Shown here one piece after another: positions 36,297 to 44,982 of a stretch of 64,000 nt of DNA. A model generated the notes under the pieces. The model worked only from the letters and a program-made list of their open reading frames with translations. It was not told where the DNA came from and did not search any database. The DNA comes from Leptotrichia sp. OH3620_COT-345 (lineage in GTDB: Bacteria > Fusobacteriota > Fusobacteriia > Fusobacteriales > Leptotrichiaceae), in the NCBI RefSeq assembly GCF_003932895.1, contig NZ_RQYW01000005.1:1-64000 (forward strand). The letters are read 5' to 3'. Numbering within the stretch: position 1 is the stretch's first letter; the number at the start of each line of letters is the position of its first letter. Made by a program: the position numbers and the translations under genes.

Positions 36297-36410
36297 GTTT
36301 TATAAATTAAAAATAAATCTTTGACCATAATGAAATACATATTTTTAAAAATTATAAGATGCTATTTTTATTGGTTTTATAAAAAAGAAAATATTTAAAA
36401 TTTATGTTTT
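36297..36410 (+). repeat. Degenerate dispersed repeat, copy downstream of the csm operon
   Basis: It starts GTTTTATAAATTAAAAATA and ends with ATAAAAAAGAAAATATTTAA then AATTTATG, as does the copy at 28479-28579. The csm operon lies between the two copies, which have the same orientation. Confidence 0.35.
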
Positions 36411-36455
36411 TTCCTATTTTAATTAAGAGAATACAGCTATAAAACAGGAGTTAAA

Positions 36456-37100
36456 ATGAAATATTCTATTTTGAAGTTTAAAGGAAACAAAAAATATAAA
36501 ATAAAAGATTTGGAGAAACTGAAAGAATTTTTATCCTTAAAATATAAGGAAAAAGCAGAAATTTATAATTATCTGTCAGAAAAATCTGAAGTTTCGCATG
36601 ATAAATTACAGTATAAACTGATAAAAAATAATTTGTCGGTTATGACTGTTGGAGAAGCAGTTAAAATAAATATGAAACTATTTGAAGAAGCTGAATATCC
36701 GGATATTGACGGAAATATTTACTCTGATGCGGAAAAGGAAATTCAGATAATAAATGAAGAAATTTCATATTCTCAGGATATAATGTATAATTATAAATTT
36801 GTTACTCCGTATCTGCCTTTAAACGAAGATAATTTTAGAAAATATTTGAGAGGAGAATATACTTTAAATGAAGTTATCAGAGAAAATATAACGGAAGTTT
36901 TAAAAGAGTTTGCAATAAATCTTGAAGAAAATCAGAAAATATACATTGAACAGAGTCTCTGGATAACTTCGGAAAATTTAAGAAATTTTGATATGATAAC
37001 TTTTTTGGGAGAATTTTCGACCAATGTAAAACTTCCTGATTATTTTTCATTGGGAAGAAAGAAAGACATAGGATATGGGACATTTATAAACATTATATAA
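36456..37100 (+). CDS. Cas6b-like RAMP endonuclease, second Cas6
   Basis: A 214-residue protein I assign to the Cas6b type. The N-terminal half has the pattern SHDKLQYKLIKNNLSVMTVG with a following EA, as in Cas6b proteins. The C-terminus has LPDYFSLGRKKDIGYGTF, the glycine-rich end of the family. His48 is the only histidine in the protein and lies where Cas6b has a conserved one, so it is the likely catalytic residue. It is 416 bases beyond cas6 and bracketed by two inverted MITE copies. It probably processes repeats of a different CRISPR type. The family call is from memory of the motif. Confidence 0.6.
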   Translation: MKYSILKFKGNKKYKIKDLEKLKEFLSLKYKEKAEIYNYLSEKSEVSHDKLQYKLIKNNLSVMTVGEAVKINMKLFEEAEYPDIDGNIYSDAEKEIQIINEEISYSQDIMYNYKFVTPYLPLNEDNFRKYLRGEYTLNEVIRENITEVLKEFAINLEENQKIYIEQSLWITSENLRNFDMITFLGEFSTNVKLPDYFSLGRKKDIGYGTFINII

Positions 37101-37236
37101 TATTGAATTAAATAATATATACCAAACATACCAAAACTATGTAAAACTTCAATATGAAAAGGAGCTGTCTTAATATTTAAGTAAAAATAAATAAGTGAAA
37201 ACAACTCTTAAAACTAAAAACAATATATTTTTATTA

Positions 37237-37391
37237 GGGTGTGTCTGACAACTTAAAATTTATGATATTTTAAATATTTTTTTACTTTTTAAAATTAACG
37301 GAGCTATGATAAAACTAATATTCTGTTATTTATAACTTTTAAGATGTTTTTTTAAATTTATCATTTTGAGAGTTTTCAGACACACCCCAGC
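37237..37391 (-). mobile_element. MITE-like element, copy 2 (inverted)
   Basis: An approximately 151-bp element with terminal inverted repeats: GGGTGTGTCTGA at the left and TTTTCAGACACACCC at the right. A 7-bp direct repeat TTTATTA flanks it (37230-37236 and 37392-37398), a possible target-site duplication, although in AT-rich DNA chance is not excluded. It is oriented opposite to copy 1. The rest of the gap 37101-37719 holds the pnp promoter and leader. Confidence 0.8.
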
Positions 37392-37553
37392 TTTATTAAA
37401 ATAATAAAACTATATAAATTTATTTTAATATACTTTTTATTTTATAGGCAGCTTCGATATTAATATTTAAATGTTGAATTTTAAAAGATAAAACAACAGT
37501 TTTAAACTATACGATATGTCAAACTTGATAACAGGCAATATTTATATAATATA

Positions 37554-37582
37554 TTGTAAAAGTCCTTTAAAAATGCTATAAT
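37554..37582 (+). promoter_or_regulatory. Promoter of pnp
   Basis: TTGTAA (37554-37559), a 17-base spacer and a perfect TATAAT (37577-37582). It would give a leader of about 130 nt before pnp. Confidence 0.75.
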
Positions 37583-37591
37583 CATTAAAGA

Positions 37592-37690
37592 TTTCAGGGA
37601 GGTATCAGAGTAAGTAATTGTAAAGATTTTTATTTATATCAGTTAAAAATTGAGTAGAAGTTTTTACTATTATTTGCTCCCTTCCTGAAA
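37592..37690 (+). promoter_or_regulatory. 5' leader hairpin of pnp
   Basis: TTTCAGGGAGG (37592-37602) pairs over 11 positions (one G-U) with CCTTCCTGAAA (37680-37690), closing a loop of about 77 nt just upstream of the pnp ribosome binding site. In E. coli a comparable long leader stem lets PNPase and RNase III control pnp mRNA. The same role here is inference. Confidence 0.6.
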
Positions 37691-37719
37691 TAGTCAAAAG
37701 AAAACTTTAGGAGGAGAAA

Positions 37720-39855
37720 ATGTTTAATGAAAGAACTTACGGGTTCAATTTAGGAACACAGCAGGTTAAATTAAGTACGGGAAAAATAGCAAGACAGGCA
37801 GGAGGTTCTGTAATAGTAAGATGCGGTGGTACCGTATTGCTAGTTACTGCCACAAGAAGTAAAGATGTAAAAGAAGGTCAGGACTTTTTTCCGCTGACTG
37901 TAGATTATATTGAAAAATTTTATGCTTCGGGAAAATTTCCGGGAGGATTTATAAAGAGAGAATCAAGACCTTCAACAGACGAAATTTTAATATCAAGACT
38001 GGTAGACAGACCGATAAGACCTTTATTTCCGGAAGGATTTTTAAATGCCGTTCATATTGTTATTACCGTAGTTTCATATGATGAAATAAATCAGCCTGAA
38101 AATCTGGCAACAATAGGAGTTTCGACTGCATTGGGATTATCTGATATTCCTTTTGCGGGGACAGTGGCAGGAGTGACTGTGGGGTACATTGACGGAAAGT
38201 ATATTTTAAATCCAACTGCCGAAGAACTGGAAAAAAGTGAAATACATTTGTCAGTTGCAGGGACCAAAGATGCAGTTACAATGGTTGAAGCAGGGGCAAA
38301 GGAAGTATCCGAAGAAATTATGCTTGAAGGGATAATGTTCGGTCATGAGAAAATAAAGGAAATATGTGCTGAACAGGATAAATTCCTGTCTCAGTTTGAT
38401 GTCCAGAAATATGAGTTTGAGAAAAAGGAAGTGGATACCGAAATCAAATCATTTATAGATGAATTTGAAAAAACAGTGGAAGAAGCGGTTATGACTCCGG
38501 GGAAATTGGAAAAATATGAAGCTATTGATAATCTTGAAACGGAGCTTTTGGAAAAATATATTGTCAAACTTGAAAGTGAAGGAAAAGAAACAGATGAAAG
38601 CCTGGAAAAGGAATTTAAAAATTATTATAGGGAAATAGAGAAAAAAGTTGTAAGAGATGCCATTCTATATAAAAAATACAGAGTTGACGGAAGAAATACA
38701 ACAGAAATAAGACCTCTTGATGTGGAAATAGACACTTTGCCTATACCTCACGGTTCGGCACTATTTACAAGGGGAGAAACACAGGCGTTAGTAACGGTGA
38801 CCCTAGGAAGTAAGACAGATGAGCAGATTGTAGATGGTATGGAAGATGAATCCAGAAAAAAATTCTTTTTACATTATAATTTTCCTCCTTATTCAGTAGG
38901 AGAAGCAGGATTTTTAAGAGCTCCGGGAAGAAGAGAATTGGGACATGGGAATCTTGCCGAAAGAGCATTAAAGTATGTAATGCCTGATCAGGAAGTGTTT
39001 CCTTATACTGTCAGACTGGTTTCGGAAATTACCGAGTCAAACGGTTCATCTTCTCAAGCAAGTATATGTGGCGGCTCTCTTGCACTTATGGCGGCGGGAG
39101 TCCCTATAAAATCCACGGTAGCAGGAATTGCTATGGGATTAATAAAAGAAGGGGATACATTTACAGTATTGACTGATATTCAAGGGCTTGAAGACCATCT
39201 GGGGGATATGGACTTCAAGGTTGCAGGGACAAAAAAAGGGATAACTGCTATCCAGATGGATATTAAAATAGAAGGAATTACAAAGGATATAATGGAAGTA
39301 GCTTTAAAACAGGCATTACAGGGAAGATATTTTATAATTGAAAAAATGGAAGAAGTGATAAGTGAACCGAGACCTGAAGTTGCAGAAAATGCACCGAAAA
39401 TTGAATTGATGAAAATAGATCCTTCAAAAATAGCAGGATTGATAGGTCCTGCAGGAAAAGTTATAAAAGCAATAATTGAAGAAACAGGAGTTTCCATTGA
39501 TATAGAAGATGATGGAAGCGTGTCAATATTCGGAAAAGATCCTGAAATGATGAGAAAAGCTATAGAGCTTGTAAAAAGACAGACACAATCTGTTGAAATG
39601 AATGAAACATATAACGGGAAAGTTACAAAACTGACTAAATTCGGAGCATTTGTGGAAGTTCTTCCGGGGAAAGAAGGACTGCTTCATATTTCTGAAATAA
39701 GTCATAAAAGAGTAGGAAAAGTAGAAGATGTGCTAAAAGAGGGTCAGGAGGTAAAAGTAAAAGTAATATCAATGGAAGACGAAAATAAGTTTAACCTCAG
39801 TATGAAAGCTTTAATTTCCAAAGAAGAAGGTGTTAAAAATGAATCTACCAAATAA
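37720..39855 (+). CDS. pnp: Polyribonucleotide nucleotidyltransferase (PNPase)
   Basis: A 3'-to-5' phosphorolytic exoribonuclease of the RNA degradosome, 711 residues, the usual length. Domain order: first RNase PH domain (about 10-145), an all-helical linker (about 150-300), second RNase PH domain (about 310-540, with [15 protein letters not shown]), KH domain (about 560-615, [15 protein letters not shown]), and S1 domain (about 622-692, [16 protein letters not shown]). GGAGGAG precedes the ATG. It overlaps pgsA by 17 bases. Confidence 0.98.
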   Translation: MFNERTYGFNLGTQQVKLSTGKIARQAGGSVIVRCGGTVLLVTATRSKDVKEGQDFFPLTVDYIEKFYASGKFPGGFIKRESRPSTDEILISRLVDRPIRPLFPEGFLNAVHIVITVVSYDEINQPENLATIGVSTALGLSDIPFAGTVAGVTVGYIDGKYILNPTAEELEKSEIHLSVAGTKDAVTMVEAGAKEVSEEIMLEGIMFGHEKIKEICAEQDKFLSQFDVQKYEFEKKEVDTEIKSFIDEFEKTVEEAVMTPGKLEKYEAIDNLETELLEKYIVKLESEGKETDESLEKEFKNYYREIEKKVVRDAILYKKYRVDGRNTTEIRPLDVEIDTLPIPHGSALFTRGETQALVTVTLGSKTDEQIVDGMEDESRKKFFLHYNFPPYSVGEAGFLRAPGRRELGHGNLAERALKYVMPDQEVFPYTVRLVSEITESNGSSSQASICGGSLALMAAGVPIKSTVAGIAMGLIKEGDTFTVLTDIQGLEDHLGDMDFKVAGTKKGITAIQMDIKIEGITKDIMEVALKQALQGRYFIIEKMEEVISEPRPEVAENAPKIELMKIDPSKIAGLIGPAGKVIKAIIEETGVSIDIEDDGSVSIFGKDPEMMRKAIELVKRQTQSVEMNETYNGKVTKLTKFGAFVEVLPGKEGLLHISEISHKRVGKVEDVLKEGQEVKVKVISMEDENKFNLSMKALISKEEGVKNESTK

Positions 39856-40384
39856 ACTTGCTATGTTAAGAATGATATTGGTAATTCCGTTTGTCATTAT
39901 ACTTGGAATTGCTTTATCCACTGAAAATACAGTTTTATCGGTATTAATGAGAATATCCGCTTTTCTCATATTTGCGGGAGCTTCGATAACTGATTATTTT
40001 GACGGTCAGATTGCGAGAAAATACAATCTTGTAACAAACTTGGGGAAATTAATTGATCCTTTAGCTGATAAAATTTTAGTTATATCAGCTTTAACAGTAT
40101 TGACAAAATACGATCAGATAAGTTTATGGATAGTTCTTGTAATAATATTCAGAGAACTTATGATAACGGGACTTAGAGCAATAGTTTCTTCTGAAGGAAC
40201 TATTATTGTTGCTGAAACTCTCGGGAAATGGAAAACGGTTACGCAGATGGCAGCACTGTCAATAATTATACTTTTTCCTTTAGGTTATATAATGAATAAT
40301 ATTTTGCTGGTAATACCTCTTATTTTAACAGTAATATCAGGTTTGGAATATATCCTGAAATCGAAAGATGTTTTAAATAAATAA
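39839..40384 (+). CDS. pgsA: CDP-diacylglycerol-glycerol-3-phosphate 3-phosphatidyltransferase
   Basis: PgsA makes phosphatidylglycerol-phosphate in the cytoplasmic membrane. The CDP-alcohol phosphotransferase signature is present in [20 protein letters not shown], continuing to DPLADK, with the expected aspartates. It has 181 residues from ATG 39839, which has AGAAGG at a spacing of about 9 bases; the GTG at 39830 is less likely. About four to five membrane segments. It starts inside the last codons of pnp and is probably translationally coupled. Confidence 0.95.
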   Translation: MNLPNKLAMLRMILVIPFVIILGIALSTENTVLSVLMRISAFLIFAGASITDYFDGQIARKYNLVTNLGKLIDPLADKILVISALTVLTKYDQISLWIVLVIIFRELMITGLRAIVSSEGTIIVAETLGKWKTVTQMAALSIIILFPLGYIMNNILLVIPLILTVISGLEYILKSKDVLNK

Positions 40385-40401
40385 ATTTTAGAGGAGAAAA
40401 G

Positions 40402-40683
40402 ATGTTTATAACAGTTTTATTATCTACAATAGATAGATTAATACATTTGTGTTATCTTATTTTATTAATAAATATTTTAGGTTCATGGCTTGATCCGTTT
40501 AGACGTTCACCTTTTTTTAACTTTATAAGAAGGATGACGGATCCTTTTTTAAGTAAACTTAGAATAATTATACCTTTAGGAGGAATGTCTCTTGATATTT
40601 CTCCCATAATAGCGATGATGCTTTTAAGATTAATAAGAGAAATATTGTTCGGAATAATATATTTATTTGTTCCGTTCATATAA
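40402..40683 (+). CDS. YggT family membrane protein
   Basis: A 93-residue YggT-family protein: two hydrophobic segments separated by the conserved loop (LINILGSWLDPFRRSPFFNF, then RRMTDPFLSKLR). Family members are linked to membrane and cell-division or osmotic functions but have no firm biochemical role. It follows pgsA by 17 bases with a GAGGAG ribosome binding site. Confidence 0.85.
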   Translation: MFITVLLSTIDRLIHLCYLILLINILGSWLDPFRRSPFFNFIRRMTDPFLSKLRIIIPLGGMSLDISPIIAMMLLRLIREILFGIIYLFVPFI

Positions 40684-40687
40684 ATAT

Positions 40688-40837
40688 GAAGGGCTGTCCT
40701 GTAAGTTCGAGAAATACTCTAGTCTATAAATTTCAGATGTTCAATCATTTTTGTAAAGTCAATAAAGACAATAACTTATAATTTTGAAGAATAAATTTAT
40801 AGTTTACAGATTATTTTTTAGCTTATGAGACAGCTTC
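40688..40837. mobile_element. Hairpin-forming MITE-like element
   Basis: A 150-bp sequence that folds back on itself. Outer arms: GAAG-gg-CTGTC-ctg-TAAG at the left and CTTATgaGACAGCTTC at the right. An inner pair CTATAAATTT / AAATTTATAG is also present. The right arm read outward (GAAGCTGTCTCATAAG) looks like an insertion-sequence end. No coding capacity. A T-run follows, so it could double as a terminator between yggT and dgt. Confidence 0.6.
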
Positions 40838-40868
40838 TTTTTCATGTAATCTCAAAAGGAGAAAAAAT

Positions 40869-42416
40869 ATGCCAAAATATAAAATGAATTGGAAAAATTT
40901 ACTATCGGTAAATAGTCAAAGACCAAGAAGTAGTAAAAATTTTAAGGGACAGGAGCCTGAAGAAGATTTTACAAAAAGTGGAAAAAAAAAGTACAGTGAT
41001 TTAAGAAGTGATTTTGAAAGAGATTATCATAGAATACTAAGTAGCGCTTCTTTTAGGCGTTTGCAAGATAAAACACAGGTTTTTCCACTCGAAAAAAATG
41101 ACTTTATACGTACGAGACTTACTCATTCAATAGAAGTTTCATCTTTTGCCAGATCTCTTGCACAGTCTGTCGCCAATGAAATCATAAGAAGGGAATTGGA
41201 TGAAGATTTCGGTCATGAAGAAGCGACAGGAATAACTAATATATTAGCAAGCTCAGGACTTTTACATGATATAGGCAATCCTCCGTTCGGACATTTTGGG
41301 GAAGATACTATAAGAGCATGGTTTATAAAACATCTGGAAGAAATAAAGCTGAAGGATGTTACAGGAAAAGAAAAAAAATTAAATGAGATATTAAATAAAC
41401 AGATGTGTAATGATTTTATAAATTTTGAAGGAAATGCCCAAGCCATAAGGGTAGCTTCAAAACTTCATTTTTTAGTAGATGAAAATGGAATGAACCTTAC
41501 TTTCGCATTATTGAATACACTAATAAAATATCCTGTAGATTCACTGCACATTAATAAAAACAGCGGTGATATAAAAACAAAAAAGATGGGCTATTATTAT
41601 TCGGAAAAAGAGTTATTTGAAAATATAGTGAACAGTACGGGAACTTATAATAATGAAACAGGAGAAATATACAGACATCCTCTGACTTTTCTTCTTGAAG
41701 CCGCTGATGACATAGCTTACTGTACTGCAGATATTGAAGATGGAATGAAGAAGGGGTTTATTTCATTTGAAAATTTAATAGAAAATTTGAAGGAAAATGT
41801 TCCTGAAGATGAGAGATTATATAAAAATCTTATAAAATATAAAGAAGATGCTAAAAGAAAAAAGTATGACAGTCCTGAATTATATGCGGTACAAAGATGG
41901 ATAGTTTCCATACAAGGAATATTTATAAGTTCTGTTGTAAATTCATTTATTGAAAATTATAATTTAATAATGAACGGAGAATTGAAAAATGACTTGTTTA
42001 AAGGAACGGAAGCTGAAAAACTGTTGAAAGTTCTTAAAAAAATAGCTTTTAAGGAAGTATTCGAGTCGAAAGCTATTTTGAAAATGGAAATAGCTGCAAA
42101 TAATATAATAAATTATTTTTTAACGAACTTTGTAAATTCAGTTTTATACTGGGATACTCCTTATGAGAAGAAAATGGCAGGAATTGATATGAAATATATC
42201 GCAATTATATCTGAAAATCAGAGACATATTTATAAATATTATAGTGAATTGTTTGAAAAAAATATAAAACAGAAAAACTTAGATAAAAATACTGAAAAGG
42301 AAGAAATTTTCAGATATAAACTGTATTTGAGATTAATGCTTGTAACCGACTACATCTCAGGAATGACTGACAGCTTTATAAAAACATTGTATCAGGAATT
42401 GATAGGAATTAATTAG
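40869..42416 (+). CDS. dgt: Deoxyguanosinetriphosphate triphosphohydrolase family (HD dNTPase)
   Basis: Hydrolyses dGTP (or other dNTPs) to deoxynucleoside and triphosphate. It has 515 residues. HD-domain metal ligands: His in RTRLTHSIEVS, HD in LLHDIGNPPFGH, and Asp in AADDIAYCTADIEDG. The N-terminal SSASFRRLQDKTQVFPLE pattern is typical of long dGTPases. AAGGAG precedes the ATG. It may belong to the same transcript as the following TrmB-like regulator (12-base gap). Confidence 0.93.
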   Translation: MPKYKMNWKNLLSVNSQRPRSSKNFKGQEPEEDFTKSGKKKYSDLRSDFERDYHRILSSASFRRLQDKTQVFPLEKNDFIRTRLTHSIEVSSFARSLAQSVANEIIRRELDEDFGHEEATGITNILASSGLLHDIGNPPFGHFGEDTIRAWFIKHLEEIKLKDVTGKEKKLNEILNKQMCNDFINFEGNAQAIRVASKLHFLVDENGMNLTFALLNTLIKYPVDSLHINKNSGDIKTKKMGYYYSEKELFENIVNSTGTYNNETGEIYRHPLTFLLEAADDIAYCTADIEDGMKKGFISFENLIENLKENVPEDERLYKNLIKYKEDAKRKKYDSPELYAVQRWIVSIQGIFISSVVNSFIENYNLIMNGELKNDLFKGTEAEKLLKVLKKIAFKEVFESKAILKMEIAANNIINYFLTNFVNSVLYWDTPYEKKMAGIDMKYIAIISENQRHIYKYYSELFEKNIKQKNLDKNTEKEEIFRYKLYLRLMLVTDYISGMTDSFIKTLYQELIGIN

Positions 42417-42428
42417 AAAGGAAAAGTT

Positions 42429-43274
42429 ATGGATATAATATCAGAGTTACAACAATTCGGTTTTTCAAAAATTGAAGCGAAAGTTTATATGGAAGTTTTA
42501 AATGCTCCCATGTCAAACGGTACTCAGATTTCAAAAAAAAGAGATATTTCAAGAAGTGCCGTTTATAATGCTCTCGAAAAATTATGTGATAACGGTTATA
42601 TTTATATAGTTCCTACTGAAGAAGACAAAAAAAATTATATAGCAGCCGATCCGATGGAGATAATTTCAAAGTTAAAGGAAGAGTGGGACAGTAAAGCTGA
42701 ATTTCTTGAAAAAGAATTTTTAAAAATAAGAGGTAAGATGGAAAAAACAAGAAGTTATGAACTGTACACTGAAAAAAGTCTTATTTTAAAAATAAAGGAA
42801 ATGATAGAACATACTTCCGGTGAAATATATATAAGTACAAATATTGACCTTTATTTACTTAGAGAAGAAATTTTAAAAGCAATAAAAACAGGGATAAAAA
42901 TATTTATTTTTAATCATGGCGAAATAGTAGTCGATTTTAATAAGGAAATAAGCAAATCCGGAAATATATTTGAAAACTACAATATGTATAACCTTAAAAT
43001 ATATAATGCAAATAGCAAATTTTATCCAAAAAATGAACAAAAAGAAATAATTATAGTGTCCGATATGGTAACAGGATTTTCTTGTGAAGAAACAGGAGAA
43101 AATTTTGCAGGACTGTTTACAGAAAATAAATTTCTCGTAAAAATAATGGCGGAAAACATTCATGATAATATATATATCAATAAAATAGAAAGAATATATG
43201 GAGATGAAATATTTGATGAAACGGTTCTGGATACGTTTTTTGAAAAGTATAGAAGGAATAAGAAAGAACAGTAA
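42429..43274 (+). CDS. TrmB family transcriptional regulator
   Basis: A 281-residue TrmB-like regulator: N-terminal winged helix (about 1-75: LQQFGFSKIEAKVYMEVL, then ISRSAVYNALEKL), a coiled linker, and a C-terminal phospholipase-D-like/TrmB effector domain (TSGEIYISTNIDLYLLREEI; IIIVSDMVTGF). TrmB proteins usually sense sugars such as maltose or glucose. It is 12 bases after dgt, yet glgP and malQ lie within 6 kb and are possible targets (inference). A short hairpin (AATGGAAA/TTTCCATT, 43285-43303) follows without a T-run. Confidence 0.85.
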   Translation: MDIISELQQFGFSKIEAKVYMEVLNAPMSNGTQISKKRDISRSAVYNALEKLCDNGYIYIVPTEEDKKNYIAADPMEIISKLKEEWDSKAEFLEKEFLKIRGKMEKTRSYELYTEKSLILKIKEMIEHTSGEIYISTNIDLYLLREEILKAIKTGIKIFIFNHGEIVVDFNKEISKSGNIFENYNMYNLKIYNANSKFYPKNEQKEIIIVSDMVTGFSCEETGENFAGLFTENKFLVKIMAENIHDNIYINKIERIYGDEIFDETVLDTFFEKYRRNKKEQ

Positions 43275-43340
43275 GAATATTCAAAATGGAAAAAGTTTCC
43301 ATTACACTGTAAATTAATGATAAAAACATAATAATTTTAA

Positions 43341-43369
43341 TTGAAAAAATTAAAATTTAGCAATATAAT
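43341..43369 (+). promoter_or_regulatory. Promoter of pdxST
   Basis: TTGAAA (43341-43346), a 17-base spacer and TATAAT (43364-43369), 39 bases before the proposed first codon of pdxS. Confidence 0.75.
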
Positions 43370-43398
43370 AATATATAAAATCTATATTTATTAAGGAG

Positions 43399-44283
43399 TT
43401 GATTTTTATGTCTGAAACAAGATACGAATTAAACAAAAATCTTGCACAAATGCTGAAAGGTGGGGTTATTATGGATGTTTCCACACCGGAACAGGCTAAG
43501 ATTGCTGAAAGTGCAGGAGCAGCAGCAGTAATGGCATTAGAAAGGATTCCGGCAGATATAAGGGCAGCAGGAGGAGTTTCAAGAATGAGTGATCCTAAAA
43601 TGATTAAAAGTATACAGGAAGTTGTTTCAATTCCTGTAATGGCAAAAGTGAGAATAGGACACTTTGTAGAAGCCCAGATTTTGGAGGCTATTGAAATAGA
43701 TTATATTGATGAAAGTGAAGTTCTGTCTCCTGCTGACGACAGGTTTCATATTGATAAGAAAAAATTTAAAGTACCTTTCGTATGCGGTGCAAAAGATTTG
43801 GGAGAAGCATTAAGACGTATAGCTGAAGGGGCTTCGATGATAAGAACAAAGGGAGAACCGGGAACAGGGGATATTGTTCAGGCTGTCAGACATATGCGGA
43901 TGATGAATCAGGAAATTAGAAGGATACAGAATATGAGAGAAGATGAACTTTATTTTACTGCAAAGGAACTACAGATATCCCTTGATTTAATCCTTTTTGT
44001 ACATGAAAACGGCAAACTTCCTGTAGTAAATTTTGCTGCGGGAGGTGTGGCAACTCCTGCTGATGCTGCATTAATGATGCAACTTGGAGCTGAAGGTGTT
44101 TTTGTGGGTTCAGGTATTTTTAAATCAGGAGATCCTGAAAAAAGAGCTCAGGCTATTGTAAAAGCCGTGACAAATTATAATGATCCGAAAATACTGGCTG
44201 AAATTTCCGAAAATTTAGGAGAAGCTATGGTCGGTATTAATGAAAGTGAAATTCAATTACTGATGGCTGAAAGAGGGAAATAA
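43399..44283 (+). CDS. pdxS: Pyridoxal 5'-phosphate synthase subunit PdxS
   Basis: The synthase subunit of the DXP-independent PLP pathway. It builds PLP from ribose 5-phosphate, glyceraldehyde 3-phosphate and ammonia from PdxT. It has 294 residues as usual. Active-site features: Asp in [10 protein letters not shown], Lys in VMAKVRIGH, and the phosphate loop [12 protein letters not shown]. The proposed start lies 2-4 codons before ATG 43408 (SETRYELNK), which follows AAGGAG and is the probable true start. It overlaps pdxT by one base. It supplies PLP needed by, among others, YhfS, YhfX and GlgP. Confidence 0.97.
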   Translation: MIFMSETRYELNKNLAQMLKGGVIMDVSTPEQAKIAESAGAAAVMALERIPADIRAAGGVSRMSDPKMIKSIQEVVSIPVMAKVRIGHFVEAQILEAIEIDYIDESEVLSPADDRFHIDKKKFKVPFVCGAKDLGEALRRIAEGASMIRTKGEPGTGDIVQAVRHMRMMNQEIRRIQNMREDELYFTAKELQISLDLILFVHENGKLPVVNFAAGGVATPADAALMMQLGAEGVFVGSGIFKSGDPEKRAQAIVKAVTNYNDPKILAEISENLGEAMVGINESEIQLLMAERGK

Positions 44284-44864
44284 TGAAAATAGGGATTTTG
44301 GCTTTACAGGGAGCTTTTATTGAGCATGAAAAAATTCTTAGAAGCTTAAATGTTGAAACAGTACAGATTAGGAAAAGAAAAGATTTGGAAGATAATAAAA
44401 TCGACGGTCTTATTTTACCCGGAGGAGAAAGTACGGTTATGGGAAAACTTCTCCATGATCTGAACTTATTTGAAAGTCTTAAAAAAATGATTGCAGAAGG
44501 ACTGCCTGTTTTTGGGACTTGTGCAGGTATGATATTACTTGCCCGTGAAATTGAAAATGATACTGCAAGATATTTCGGACTGATGAATATTAAAGTAAAG
44601 AGAAATGCGTATGGCAGACAACTCGGAAGTTTTTTTACTGAAAATGAATTTAAACATGTAGGTATTGTACCTATGACTTTTATTCGTGCCCCGTTTATTT
44701 CAGATGTAGGAGAAAATGTGGAAATTCTTTCTAAAGTTGATGGAAATATAGTAGCTGCAAGACAAAGTAGTATTTTAGTAACATCTTATCATCCTGAATT
44801 AAACAGCAACACAAAGATTCATGAATATTTTCTTGAAATATGTAAAAGTTATGTATTGAAATAG
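44283..44864 (+). CDS. pdxT: Pyridoxal 5'-phosphate synthase glutaminase subunit PdxT
   Basis: The glutaminase partner of PdxS, 193 residues. Class I glutamine-amidotransferase triad: Cys in VFGTCAGMILLA near residue 80, His and Glu in TSYHPELN near the C-terminus. The GLILPGGESTVMGKLL segment is a PdxT hallmark. Translationally coupled to pdxS. Confidence 0.97.
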   Translation: MKIGILALQGAFIEHEKILRSLNVETVQIRKRKDLEDNKIDGLILPGGESTVMGKLLHDLNLFESLKKMIAEGLPVFGTCAGMILLAREIENDTARYFGLMNIKVKRNAYGRQLGSFFTENEFKHVGIVPMTFIRAPFISDVGENVEILSKVDGNIVAARQSSILVTSYHPELNSNTKIHEYFLEICKSYVLK

Positions 44865-44982
44865 TTAAAAGAAAATCTTGAGTTTTGTGGATAAAAATAT
44901 GGAAAAAATTATGAAAAATGTGTATAATAACACGATAACAAAAAATATGTACAGAGGAAAGAAAAAATTTTAGGAGGAAAAG

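Noticed and set aside
36040-37719. Possible CRISPR array near cas6
   Set aside because: The repeated sequences are two inverted MITE copies and one degenerate AT-rich segment. There are no regularly spaced identical repeats of 25-40 bases.
42429-43274. A CARF-type CRISPR effector
   Set aside because: The N-terminus is a clear TrmB winged helix and the C-terminus fits the TrmB/PLD-like effector domain. There is no HEPN or nuclease motif, and it is separated from the csm operon by housekeeping genes.
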